From Elmis aenea (lineage: Eukaryota; Arthropoda; Insecta; Coleoptera; Elmidae), in NCBI GenBank assembly GCA_947652605.1, contig OX393577.1:23315466-23379465 (forward strand): a stretch of DNA of 64,000 nucleotides, written 5' to 3'. Made by a program: the position numbers and the translations under genes. The notes beneath the pieces are model-generated. The model made no database searches, had not been told where the DNA came from, and was given only the letters and a program-made list of their open reading frames with translations. Below, one piece after another: positions 23,093-33,869 of the stretch (position 1 is its first letter; every line of letters begins with the position of its first letter).

Positions 23093-25148
23093 TACGACAG
23101 TCTAATACTAATACATTATAAAATGCATATTTTTAAAATAAAAATATGGTTGGTCATCGCTGTTGTACGGGGTATTTTACATTCAATAAAAATACAGCCT
23201 ATATCTATTGCTATCAACGATTTAAAAAAAAAACAGCTTATAATAATTAAGAAATCTTGCATTTCCGAATAGAATAAGATAGTTCATAGTCATATTGTAT
23301 TCTCGTATAATAACATAAAATTTTAATTAAGTATGCATCATATGCTTTCTTCCGTAAAAATGTGGTATTGTTTCACGTTCCTGTGAATAATACCTATACA
23401 TGAAAGAAAGTTTTCTTTAAATTTTTCGTAAGTTAGCTATAACAAATGTGCGAAAAAGTGAGATAAGAAAGTGCTAAAGAGGAAACTACTGGGTATCTTT
23501 TGTTCTAGAAGGATTTACGACGCGATCACAGGACTTACACAATAAAATAACAAATTGTTTAACAGTTTGCTGACTTATCATGGCAACGACAATCGCTTAT
23601 CATTAAAACTTTTTGTTTTATGCACGCTCTAGTGTATAAGTACGGCAGAAAAAATAAGTGACAGTTTATTGATCTTTTCTAATGGTTGTGAACTTGTATT
23701 TTCTTATAAAAAGCATACTTTTGTTTAAAAGTATCTCACTAGTAGCAGAATAACAATAAATAACTTGGTTTTAAAACAAATTTCGTTAACTTAACATAAT
23801 AAAGACCAATAATTCGTAAAAAATGCAGTCAATTGTTTTTAAGAGTGGCTTTAGTAACTTAATTATCATGAACAAATATTAAAAAAGCCCTTTATTTATA
23901 GGCAATGATTTACTTTACCTCAGTATATTATGGCCTTATTTAACTATTTGTGATGACTACTCCCTTTTAAATTAAATACATATTGAATTGTATCCTAGCT
24001 ATTTGAAAACTGTTAAATGTTTGAGCAAATTTTTAGTTTTCTAATATATTATTTTCAAAAATTTTCTATTACGTGTAATTAATTAATATCTGTTAATTAA
24101 TAATACCTCACGCTCATATAAAGCTCCTATACAATTTCTTAACGTTTTCCAGAAATCAAGTCTGCATAAAATCCGCGCATCGCAAGAAAATTGAATTTTC
24201 CCTGCACCCTTAGATGAAATTTCATGTATTTCACAGTGGGCCCAAGATACTAGTCGACGAATAAGGGCAAGAGGAACAGCGAAAATGAAATAATTTAGAC
24301 ACTGTACCTTTTAACACTTGCGTTTTATGACGAATGTTGTTAAAGAAATTGGTTAATACATTTCATGATATTAAAAGTCGCTATTAAATCAAATTAAATT
24401 TATCCAGGGACATGATAACCATTGAATTAAATTATTTATAAAACAGAGTACTTAAGCCTTTTGAAAGTTTTTTTTTTAGGGTTATAGTCATGTCGGTTAT
24501 ATCAATATATTAGATAATGATAATCTCAAAAAAGCATTAAAAAATTAATAATATTTCCCTTATCTTCCGACGTCCTATTGTAAACATGTTGCTGTTTGGG
24601 CCAAGATATTTTGCAAAAGTGTGCAATTCTATTGATGTTGACTTATAGGAATACCATCACCCCATAGTATTTTGCAAATATTTTTATACTACAATAGGGT
24701 TTTGCTTAAGTAACTAAAGCTGCTTTATTTTATTTTAGTTTAGTTTAGTTATTTTAAGAATTATATGCATACTATTGTCGCTCCAGAATATGAAAGCTGG
24801 AACGATAATAAAACTTTGATGACAGCCTTCGAAATACATATAAGCAAGATGGTAAAATCTTATCCTGCTAACAAGGGACTTGTAAAATATAACGGAAATA
24901 TTGCAGACTAACTATTTCTGGCGATTGTGAACTTGCAAGGAACCACAGAATTACAAGAAGTTTAATAGTACTTTTAATTATCTTTATTAGCTTCGTTTCT
25001 TTTTAAACGTCTGCTCCTGCTAAGCCAATTGAGCTGCAAATTATTTATTTTTTGCTTCCACAATTTTAGTACATTTCTCAAACGGCTTCGTTTAAATATT
25101 GCTATGCATGCTAATGTTGTGCAATTAATATGATCAATTACCCTTAAA
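23093..25148. other. no recognisable gene
   Basis: AT-rich. Apart from the dispersed repeat at 24121-24190 nothing is supported. GTTTAGTTTAGTT microsatellite-like sequence near 24737. Confidence 0.4.
24121..24190 (+). repeat. dispersed 70-bp repeat, copy 1
   Basis: Contains TTTCTTAACGTTTTCCAGAA and ATAAAATCCGCGCATCGCAA in the same order and spacing as the copy at 34162-34230, with about two substitutions in the 55-bp core. Flanks diverge on both sides except AAGCTC upstream. Confidence 0.75.
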
Positions 25149-25337
25149 ATGGTGGCTTTTAATTTTCACCCTCTTTGTTATTCTGGAAATGGAAGCTGTG
25201 AATCCCTGGGTAATGACTTGTTTTTAATATCAGACGAGATGAGCCGTGTACACCAGCAAAATAACGCCGAAATTATGCATAATGTCTTTAGATTAGAGCT
25301 GGAAGTTCTTCACTTAACAAAGAACAAGAATAATTAA
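25149..25337 (+). CDS. unrecognised ORF, low confidence
   Basis: 62 codons, with moderately mixed codon use towards the end (SDEMSRVHQQNNAEIMHNVF). No domain, signal peptide or partner exon is visible. It may be chance; listed because its composition is less AT-biased than the surroundings. Confidence 0.15.
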   Translation: MVAFNFHPLCYSGNGSCESLGNDLFLISDEMSRVHQQNNAEIMHNVFRLELEVLHLTKNKNN

Positions 25338-26662
25338 AAGTGAATAGAATTAGTAATTCATGGTGGTATTGTTTACCAAGTTTTGATGTAATCATATAGA
25401 GATTGTGCCAAATATATAACCAAGTGTTGTTATACAATGGAATTTGTGCGATAATCTTTTAAAAATATTGTTGAACATAGCTTATTTAAAAAATCTTTTG
25501 CCTAATTGCAAGAGAAAAAAAACTATAGTTAATGAATTATTTAGTTTATAATTTGTTATTTTATATTTTAATAAACCATTATATTACGAGTATATATAGA
25601 CATCTTGGAGGGATTCTTTGTCTAATTAAAGGATATTTTTTGTTGCTTTAAAAGCGAAATAACATCCAGCATTACTCATACAAAACTGTTTATTAGGTTT
25701 ATGTTAACCCTTTTCTTAACTTAAATGTTTATTTATTGTTTAAAAGTAAATGGAACCCAGATATGAACTTTTAAATCGCGACAACAATAATAATCTTGTT
25801 TGAACGAAGCTACAAAAAATACTGTTAAACTTTTGTTGTAGAAAACGTTTACATTAATACTAACTTTTATGCAAATTAAATGATATCCAAAGGTCAAAAT
25901 GCGAGTCGTACAGTTTCCAGGGCTGCAGCGGTTCAGTGCAGTGCATGGGGTTGCTATGGAGACAGTATTCCCTTGATTCCAGGGACTGCCGAGATGGAGA
26001 TTATTCCCGTTTATTTTCAGAATCTACCTTTAAAGTTAGCAGTAACTATTATTAAATGTACATCAAAAACTTATATTATCTGTTGCAAACCGGGGGAGTA
26101 TGTTCGATGTAATAGTGTACTAAAAATTGTTTGATTTTCTTTGGTTGCAATTAAATTGGATCACGTAAAGGATTGTCTTTCGTAGAGTAATTATTATGTT
26201 TGTTGTAAATAAAATGGGGTGCTATATTTCTGGATCGATTTTTATGTACAGTTGTCTTTAAAATATGAGAAACCGTCTTCGTTTGGTTAAGATAACAAGA
26301 TAAAATGCTTCCAAAATGCTTTGCATGAAAAGGTTTTAACTGAAGTAAAGTTCGTTGCAAAAGTCTTGGCGTTAAATATAACTAATATAAGTATTAAATA
26401 ATTTAATTTAAAAAAAATTGTTACGAAGACAATAAAAATTATAAATTTTATTTATGTAGAAAATTCATTGTTATTAAATTTAGTGAATTATTTTGGCACC
26501 ATCTGCAGCTATGCTTTCTTCAATTCGCTTTGTAAAGTCATTGATAAGTGACTTTAGTAAACTTGGTTTCAATGATCAAATTAGGTCCACTCGTACAGAT
26601 TAGCCTTTTGGAGCTTTTCCACTTCAAGTTTTATGTTGGCTCATAAATTTTTACCGAATTAA
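25338..26662. other. no recognised gene; GC-richer island at 25900-26000
   Basis: Mostly AT-rich. A GC-richer island at about 25910-26000 contains GGGCTGCAGCGG and an RFX-like site. An 84-codon plus-strand frame (25880-26134) crosses it but shows no family. Confidence 0.35.
25950..25963 (+). promoter_or_regulatory. possible RFX X-box
   Basis: GTTGCTATGGAGAC fits the RYYNYY-N(1-3)-RRNRAC consensus used by RFX factors at ciliary gene promoters. The motif is short, so chance occurrence in 64 kb is quite possible, and no start exon has been shown nearby. Confidence 0.25.
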
Positions 26663-27227
26663 GCCTCGGTCACATGGTGACACTAGGTGCCACGACATCG
26701 ATTGACATTCAGCATCACACTAGGTGTTATATAATTATTTGAGTGTCGCGACTCGCGACATCAAAATAAAATTGGCCGCTTGCAACTGCAGCAACGAATG
26801 TTGTAGAGTATGTAGAGCAACTGCTTATTTTGAAGTCTCTATATTGGGGAATAGATTTAGCCCATAAACAAGAATATCGTTGATAATAATCTAAAAACGT
26901 TAGAACATCTATTGAGGACATGAGAAAATGGAAATCGATGACAAACAAATGTATATTATTTGTCTGTTATGACAAATACGCGCTGTCAAAATATAAAAGT
27001 ATGATAGGCTTAGGTCAAGTATCGCATTTTTTATATCAAAAGTTGGCAGTTGTTTTCAGTATGACGACATCGCTAGTATCACGGCACTAGCGTCATGACA
27101 TCGTGGCATCGCGACATCGCTAGTGTCACGGCTTTAGCGTCGACATCGTGGCATCGCGACATCAAGCTGTTCAGACGATGGCGCTATACGACATTTGATG
27201 CCACGACGCTAGTGTCACCATGTGACT
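26663..27227. mobile_element. PIF/Harbinger-like non-autonomous or deleted element
   Basis: The ends share inverted sequence: left GTCACATGGTGACACTAG, right its inverse CTAGTGTCACCATGTGAC, with TTAA outside both (26659-26662 and 27228-27231). The left end has an additional GCCTCG that the right end lacks. Subterminal blocks of CGTGGCATCGCGACATC repeat at about 27060-27165. An internal minus-strand frame resembles a MADF domain, which Harbinger elements often encode. Alternative: an element of a TTAA-targeting class such as piggyBac, but the termini do not look like it. Confidence 0.55.
26727..26948 (-). pseudogene. MADF-like domain fragment
   Basis: A 73-codon frame includes DVLTFLDYYQRYSCLWAKS followed by IPQYRDF. 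This resembles the start of MADF DNA-binding domains (a hydrophobic helix, then Y-x-CLW and a Y-x-D/N pair). MADF or Myb-like proteins accompany the transposase in PIF/Harbinger elements. The downstream half of the domain does not follow clearly, so it is likely decayed. No other gene of such an element is present between the inverted ends. Confidence 0.4.
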
Positions 27228-27265
27228 TTAAGATCCGCTGGCCAAGTTTTAATGTCGATTTAACG

Positions 27266-27740
27266 TTACAAAAATAAGTCGCGAGTGTAGCGGGCAGGAT
27301 GGAGCCCTTCGTTATCTTGTTGCAGAAGATAACCATCGGGATATAACGTTCCCATAATTTTAAATAGACAATCGTTTATTCGCAGTAATATTCTGCGTTC
27401 ATTAATCTTCTTGCCACGTAGGGTGGCGTCGTTCCACGCAATCCAAATCCACCCCAGGCCACACCAGACCGTGTACTGGACTTTTTTCAATGGGCATCGG
27501 CATTGCTTTTGACATGCAGTTCTTCATGCCACGAGTGATATATTCCGTAAAATCGTCGTGAGGTGTAGCAACAGGTTACCTTTTGCTGTCATCATCTTCG
27601 TCAAGTCTAAACACCACGCGGTGGGGTGGTAGTGAGAAAGTTGCATATGCCTCCTCATCATAGAATGTTTGAGTGGTCTTCCGGAACTGGTCTTATCAAC
27701 CAGCGGTCCCGCTTTTTTTTTCGAGCAATCATAGCTCACA
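27266..27740 (-). pseudogene. Tc1-like transposase, frameshifted relic
   Basis: Two adjoining minus-strand frames read as one decayed transposase. The first (27739-27524) has SSGRPLK, the hinge after the first helix-turn-helix, then a second helix-turn-helix-like part. The second (27490-27266) has VQYTVWCGLGWIW, matching the VWGGI strand of the catalytic core, and LYPDGYLLQQDNEGLHPAR, matching the second catalytic aspartate motif QQDN. A frame break separates them and the final catalytic residue region is missing. The protein is therefore inactive. It lies immediately beside the Harbinger-like element but is of a different superfamily. Confidence 0.7.
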
Positions 27741-28463
27741 AGTTTTAAGAGAATATACGATTTTTTTTGCAGATTTTATTATTTTAATTGTAAGTTACCC
27801 CTTTTATTCAAAAATAATATTCGTTATTAAACTGTTACGTAAAAAAACAATCCTAAACATATGGTTTAAATTAAATGTAACTTGTTAGCGGTTACCATAC
27901 ATTTTTCTCGTAACAGTTTTAATGATTGGAAGGCACGTTTGCTTACTGATAAGCTATAAAAAAAACGAAACAAACTAATTACACCTACATGTTTGTACGA
28001 ACATTTGCTCTGCCTACTAAATCTTAATTAAATTGTCGTTTATTTGATATATAACAAACAAACAAACTGTATCGAAGGAAGGAGGTAACGAATAAATTAC
28101 ATATACCAAACTGCTTACCGCCGGCTACTAGATAATTAAAATTTATTAAATTTGTAGGTGATTTTTAACAAGAGTTTTACTTTGTAACCTTCGATCAGCT
28201 TTCACACATCAACTCCACGTGCGTCGATTTCCTTGTTAATTCCTCCTTTGGCAAAGTGAATTATTATGTCGTTGTGAAATTTAAAATAAGAAATTAAAAT
28301 TGAACATTGCTCAATCAATTTTAATTTTTAAAATAGTGTTTCTCGAACATTCGTTTTAATTTATGTTTTATTCTTATTGTGAGGTCAGTTTATTGTTTAA
28401 TAATCTCTTGAACGTTTTCTGATTTTTTTTTGCGGTCACTCTAATTTCGATTTGTTAAATATT
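27741..28463. other. no recognisable gene
   Basis: AT-rich; nothing supported. Confidence 0.35.
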
Positions 28464-28690
28464 TTATTGATCGGGTCGTCTTGAACCTTTCAGTGTCGAG
28501 ATATTTTTATGGTTCTTGATTATGTTTCTCCACCTTTGTCTATCATTGCTTAATTGTATCATATCTCTCCAGCTGACTCCTTTTACTTCTAGTCTGTGTC
28601 TCACTTCATTTTTCCACTTTGTTCTTGATCTTCCTCTACTTCTTTTTTTCTCAAACTTCGTTCCCATTTTGCTTGCATGTTCAATATTTA
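28464..28690 (-). pseudogene. non-LTR retrotransposon 3' coding tail
   Basis: The frame encodes RSRGRSRTKWKNEVRHRL, then SWRDMIQLSNDRQRWRNII. This RGR-x-x-x-KW ... DR-x-x-WR pattern is the C-terminal end of the endonuclease/reverse transcriptase protein of RTE-like non-LTR elements. The copy is heavily 5' truncated, as is usual for LINE insertions. The same region is present, more complete, at 38806-39565; the two align over about 150 bp (for example the CTCTCCAG and TGTGTCTCACTTC blocks on the plus strand). Confidence 0.7.
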
Positions 28691-31375
28691 TTTTTAATGA
28701 TATTATGTGGAAGTTATAAAGAAAATGCTGCATCAACTGACAATAATTCTTATTGTTTTGTTCGCATACTTCGTACGTTATTTTACAAGTTGAAGTTGAT
28801 TAATAGTTGGTTACAAAAGTATTTGTCATTACCAGTGTCTTCCAAAAGTAGCATTTTAAAATAGGATTTTTTCAAAACTACCTAACGAGTTAAGTGATAA
28901 AATAATATCTTACCCAATAGACGAGGGTTTAAGATTTTTAAGCATAATTGTGTCGATTTTTAGTGTCTTATTGTTATCCTGACCATTTTAAAAAGTGCAA
29001 AACCAAATTTGCTAAAGATGCATTTTAATTTAGCAATAAACTATGTCACTGTCTTAATTGAAAATACAGTGTGTTTGGTTGTATGTGATTGTTCATATTA
29101 TTACTTTATCATGCCAATTATTACGATGTTTTGTCACAGCATTTACTTTATTCTATGTAATAATTTACTTTATTAATCCATATCCACTAATCGTGAGATG
29201 TCGAATATGAAACCGTGGTAGTAAAATCGTTAATGGAAAATGGTTTTCGATTGGCAACGGTTCTAATAGGCCGTTATTGGACCACTTTCAACTAAGTGTG
29301 TCATTAGTTTTTATTTCTTGGTAATATCTGAACGTGAACAGAGCGTAAACATCGTACTTCTATAAAAACAACCGTGAAATAGAAATATTGCAACTCAATT
29401 TAACCCTTTTTTAACTGAATCAATGAATTAAATATAAAGCTTACGTTTCAGTTACATAACAACTATGAAAAAAAGAGTTCAATCAAAAACCATTTGTCAG
29501 TATGGCAAATAACTATATACATTAAACAACCTCTTCCTCAAAAGGAAAAAACTTAATTTTCAATAAATTGATTAATATACTAGCTAAACTTTGGTTATGA
29601 ATTAAGTAAGACATATTTGGAGCATCATTAAAATAGAATTTATTTCACTAAATTTTAAAAAATAACGAAAACTTAGGTGCAAATAAAGAGCTTTATTTTA
29701 ATTTATGTGTAAACTTCCATCTTGAGGACTAACTCGATTTTTTAAGTATTTATTAACTTTTTGAATAATTTTTATTCTATTGAGCTTGAAAACCAAGAAA
29801 ATTTTAATTTTAACGTAACATTATTATTTTGTGGGGCAGAAAAGCTCACATGCGAAGTAATCTATTCTAGGCACGAAGCACATGATGGTATCGAGAACAC
29901 ATTACACAAGTCTCCATACTATGAAACATTCATCATTGCCTTACGAGGGCTTAAAAGTAATGTTTAGTTGGTTTTGTCGAACAAAATTAACATTTAAATT
30001 GGTACTAGTCATTCTCTAATGAATATTTTTTAGGTTGTGGTGTAGGTGTTGCGTACGTTTCTATTATAAGAGACTCTACCCCAACAAGACCATTTTACAA
30101 AACAGCTAAGTAATATGGTGTTTACCATTTCAGTATTCGTTTTATTTTATGTAGTAAAGCAAGCCATGTTTAAAATCTTGAGCAGTATTAATTAATTGAA
30201 TATCAACTTCCTTTGCTGAGAGTTATACGCTGTACATATCTTAGAGAAAATTTATATTTTCGAAATGGATGCTAAATTAGACACCTTTCCCCTACATGCA
30301 GATAATACTATCTAGTTGTATAACACCAAAATTTCATTAGGATGATATATGTATGTGCTCGCTTACTCGAGAACTTAAGGTGTTTACATAATTACCCAAA
30401 TTCTGTAATAAATCTTTAATACAACTTGCGCATCTTATTTAATCCATTACTTTGTCTAAATTCTATAGTATAATACGGCATCTTGAGCCTAATTAATAGT
30501 TCCACAAATTTGCGGCAGGTGGAAACTGTTTTGCTTTGAAAGTTGGGCCATTGATTTCGCAATGAAAGGGTTAAGTTGATGTTAAGCCCTTCTCGATGAC
30601 TATTATTAACTGTTAAAAAGGCCATTATGGTTGTTGTACTTTTTTAGGTGTTTAGGTTCAAGTTTTCACTGAGTTTTAAAAAATGTGTTTATAAGGAATG
30701 CCTTTAAGATTTATCGTTTATTTGTCCAATTGAAGTGTTTTTAATGTGATCTTTTTATGTAGGAGACTATAAAAAATACCTGTGTTATGAAATTAATAAA
30801 AATACTTTAAGGTTATCATTTTTATGGCAGTTGTGGGTATCGTTAACGCCCCCATATCGAACAAATTTATGGTATTGACGCTTCCAATGTCCATTGCACT
30901 ACATTACAATTAGTTTTCTATTAGATGCAAACGTCCCATTCACGGAACATCAATGATAGTTGATTAATATATGATCGTATGCGTTTATTAGCTACAGACG
31001 TTACCGCTTACAGCCAATAACTCAATGTTACGAGATGTTAATACAGTATTAACAACTCACTATCATGCAACGATACTAAGTGCATTTATAGTTGGCATAC
31101 GTCCGATTTAATCAGCTACGCTTTATGTGCAGTTTAGCAAGATTCATGTTTAAAGCGTCTTACCTCACCCACGACACTTAAGACAAATAACCAATTTCTA
31201 TCTCCAAGATGTTACATGCTGTATCAATGCTAATTAGGGTAATACACTTGTTGATGATTATATTGAAGGGTAAAGCTTTGTAATAGTAATATTTTGAATG
31301 ATAATATTGGAAGAAATGCCTAATAAAAGCAATTAAATTTCGATGAGATTGGTGATACCAAGAAAGTTCGTACTG
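28691..31375. other. no recognisable gene
   Basis: AT-rich. Open frames at 29761-29967 (plus) and 30416-30625 (minus) are listed only as unrecognised; neither has splice signals or domains that I can defend. Confidence 0.4.
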
Positions 31376-31700
31376 TTTTAATCAACGGAGACAAAGTGGA
31401 TCAAACAATACTTTATTTAAAAAAGTAGTCACCATTGGCTTCTATTACTTTTTTCAACGATGTAACGATTTCCTCTCTGCTATAAAAAAAAATATTTTAA
31501 ATTTTGATATCTTGTCCACTTTGGAATAACCAATATCGTATATAGTTGTTGATTACTAGAAAGAGATGATAGTCTAAAGGTGCTGTCTGAGAAATATGGG
31601 GAAGAAGTTCTTAGCCGAGTTTGGTAATCATTTCCTTGGTTGCTGTTGCTGTGTGTGGTCTGGCATTGTCCTGGTGGAAGAGAACTCCATTTCTGTCAAT
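31376..31700 (-). pseudogene. mariner transposase C-terminal fragment
   Basis: Reading the minus strand downwards, VLFHQDNARPHTATATKE is followed by a decayed LPHISQTAPL-type stretch and then a DYHLF-like motif, and after frame breaks REEIVTSLKKVIEANGDYFFK ends the protein. HQDNARPH is the second catalytic aspartate motif of mariner transposases and DYHLF follows the third. Several frameshifts and deletions are present and the N-terminal two thirds is missing, so this is dead. It is a different mariner lineage from the copy at 14430. Confidence 0.75.
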
Positions 31701-32119
31701 TCACCTTGACAGTCATACTAATGGTCACTTTTTCAAAATCTGTAATCTATAGTTCATATTAGGTGATATATCCTGTTTTGTCTGCAAACAAAACATTTTA
31801 ACACAAATTTTTTACTTAGTTGAAATAAGATATGAATATTTTTCTTAAAATCTGAACATGGCACACAGTATCCATCGTCATCTTTCATTATTGAAAAAAC
31901 GCTTTACCATTAATAACTGTTAGTTCTTACACCACTTACAATAAATGATGAAAATAATAATTAAAGATATGGAGTAAGACATCAGTGATTCTGAGTTTTT
32001 AGCAAATTTTTGGAATATGTGAAATTTTAATACAATAAATGTCATATTGCGTGGTGATAAAAATAAAATATAGGAGTACATATTTTTAAACAAAATCTCA
32101 TTTTTTTAACAGTCAAATC

Positions 32120-32909
32120 GCTCACCGAGAACAATAACGGCACAACTCAAAATTTGGTACTTTTGAGTTCACTAGAAATGTGTGTTAAAATAAGCCTTCT
32201 ATTTAATGCAATATCAGCACAAGTCGAATGTTTCATCCATACTTCGATATATGGCACTAGTGTCAGTTTAGTCCTAACGAGTTCGAAGGTTAATTTTACG
32301 GCAACAATGACACAACTTCAATGTGTCGTCTGCTGTCTTAGCAAAACGACGTGTGACTGTAGAGCAATAGTGGCATTATTTAAGTTATGCCTTTATTGAA
32401 TTGTGATTCACATTGAAACAGCAACTAACTTTAACATGGATGTGACAGGCAAAAAATTTAATTTTAATGATATATCAATCATAGCAAAACTAGAAGGTCA
32501 TTAAAGTCATTCAAAAGCTTCAACTTACCAAAGGCTTATGAAGGGCCTCTCCCAATAACAAAAATTTTATAATTAATTTGGGTTATTAAGCATTTTTGAA
32601 GAAAATAAATAGTTTTATTTAGTTATGCCTCTAAAAAGTAATACTATTTACAATGCAATACTGGCACAACTCCTAAGTGACAGTGAATTTTGAAAATAAA
32701 AAATTATTTTAAGTTAATACTGTTACAAAAACTATTTAAAAGTATAAGTATATCCCTAGGTATCAAAGTTATATGCGTACAGCACAGTTTAATAAAAATT
32801 AAAGACTCAAGAGAGGTTTAAACTGTACAGACAGACAAAACATAAACTTTAATTGCAATTTCCCAAAAAACTGCTTTTTTGAGTTGTGCCGTTATTGTTC
32901 TCGGTGAGC
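32120..32909. mobile_element. 790-bp element with perfect 33-bp terminal inverted repeats
   Basis: The left end GCTCACCGAGAACAATAACG continues for 33 bp (32120-32152) and is repeated exactly inverted at 32877-32909. Internal copies of a GGCACAA(C/G)TC-like motif are scattered (for example near 32218, 32312 and 32664). No target duplication is clear; flanks read AAATC on the left and AAAAT on the right. No transposase is encoded. Perfect termini indicate recent activity of its family. Confidence 0.8.
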
Positions 32910-32939
32910 AAAATAGTATTTACAATATTTAACGCATTT

Positions 32940-33190
32940 GCCTCGTACCTACCTGCATCACAGTCTCATGGGACTGGGTCCCATAGAAATGGGTTCCATG
33001 GGTCTGGTGATGGTAGCGACGGCGCTAGTTTGATATTTATTAATGCCTTGTACTTACTTGCTAGGTACGTTTCCCCAATACATATCTGCAGGGTACAGCC
33101 TTGTCTTACAATCCGATGGAAGTGGTGATGGTTCTAGGGGATTTTAAACTGGTGGCTTTATTATTATGGCGGCGCTGACAACTAATGAGT
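32940..33190. repeat. GC-richer patch with degenerate exon-like repeats
   Basis: Two stretches here resemble the exon candidate at 33811-33869. About 33085-33140 shares CTGCAGGGTACAGCC, and about 32950-33020 has CCTGCATCACAG and repeated ATGGG motifs. Each sits next to a minus-strand GTA-type donor or a mutated one. ATGGCGGCGCTGAC occurs in plus orientation at 33166. It may be diverged duplicates of one exon or a GC-rich tandem repeat. Confidence 0.3.
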
Positions 33191-33450
33191 TTTTATTTTT
33201 TAGCACTCACAACAAGGGATTCTAATGGGATTGTAAATAAAAAACATTCATTAGGTAGTTTATTTCAACGAATATTCTAATCCTTTAAGTCCGCATGCGT
33301 TCACGGACGTAAAGCTAGCTGTAAAGCATTTAAAACTGAATCTTTAAGAAAAAATTAATTAATTGAGATATCCGGACGGCAAGTCCACAAACAAGACAAA
33401 TAATACAAAATAAATAGATCTAATATTAACAGAATATGATGCTAACTTAC

Positions 33451-33504
33451 TCGAGTGTCTGTCGTCAGGATGAACGTCCACCAGACCAGTGTAATATTCA
33501 GCAT
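33451..33504 (-). CDS. candidate first exon encoding a hydrophobic N-terminus
   Basis: On the minus strand an ATG at 33504 opens MLNITLVWWTFILTTDTR, 18 codons, ending at a consensus gtaagt donor (33450-33445). The peptide has a hydrophobic core (ITLVWWTFIL) that could be a signal peptide. A second frame through the same bases, ending in HAEYYTGLVDVHPDDRHS, also reads smoothly, so the frame is uncertain. The upstream A-rich tract argues against an acceptor, favouring a first exon. Unknown gene. Confidence 0.25.
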
Positions 33505-33585
33505 GTTCGCGGCTTCCGTTTTTTTTTTTAACCGGTATACTTCGAATATTACTGGTTGCCATTCCTTAATATGGAAGTAACTCAC

Positions 33586-33632
33586 CGCTGTTTTGCAAAT
33601 TCGGTTCTTTCCTCTTCTTTTGATTACCACCA
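33586..33632 (-). CDS. candidate 47-bp microexon, in phase with 33811-33869
   Basis: Bounded on the minus strand by an acceptor (gtgccttccag, just above 33632) and a donor (gtgagtt, just below 33586). Joined to the exon at 33811-33869 it completes a serine codon and reads SGGNQKKRKEPNLQNS without a stop. KKRK is a basic cluster that could act as a nuclear localisation signal. The intervening intron would be 178 bp, normal for insects. If the donor is not used the frame continues five codons to a stop. No family is recognised. Confidence 0.35.
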
Positions 33633-33810
33633 CTGGAAGGCACAGATTTTTATAACTGCAAATAAAATATTCAAAAGTTTATTATGGTAAATATTCTAAG
33701 AAAAAAAGATTATCCAAGAAGTTATATCTCTTTATTTGTGAATCTTTTATAATTAGCAAAAACTCTGATAAATATAGGTACCTAAGTGATATTTATTGTT
33801 TCGAACATAC

Positions 33811-33869
33811 CTGCAGGGTACAGCAGCCTGATGGCCATCATCACCGTCACGGACCCACGGACCGGCCAT
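33811..33869 (-). CDS. candidate first coding exon, unknown gene
   Basis: An ATG at 33869 opens MAGPWVRDGDDGHQAAVPC and ends in CAG followed by a gtatgt donor. The exon is markedly GC-rich in AT-rich surroundings and codon use is mixed. The exon ends after two bases of a codon, and the microexon at 33632-33586 begins with the one base needed, so reading phase is kept. No further downstream exon could be placed in this window. The alternative is a GC-rich repeat, because similar CTGCAG-ended stretches occur at 32950-33140. Confidence 0.35.

Noticed and set aside
28516..28864. Plus-strand Leu/Phe-rich frames resembling membrane proteins
   Set aside because: Antisense of the lysine/arginine-rich LINE tail, which naturally gives Leu/Phe-rich reverse frames.
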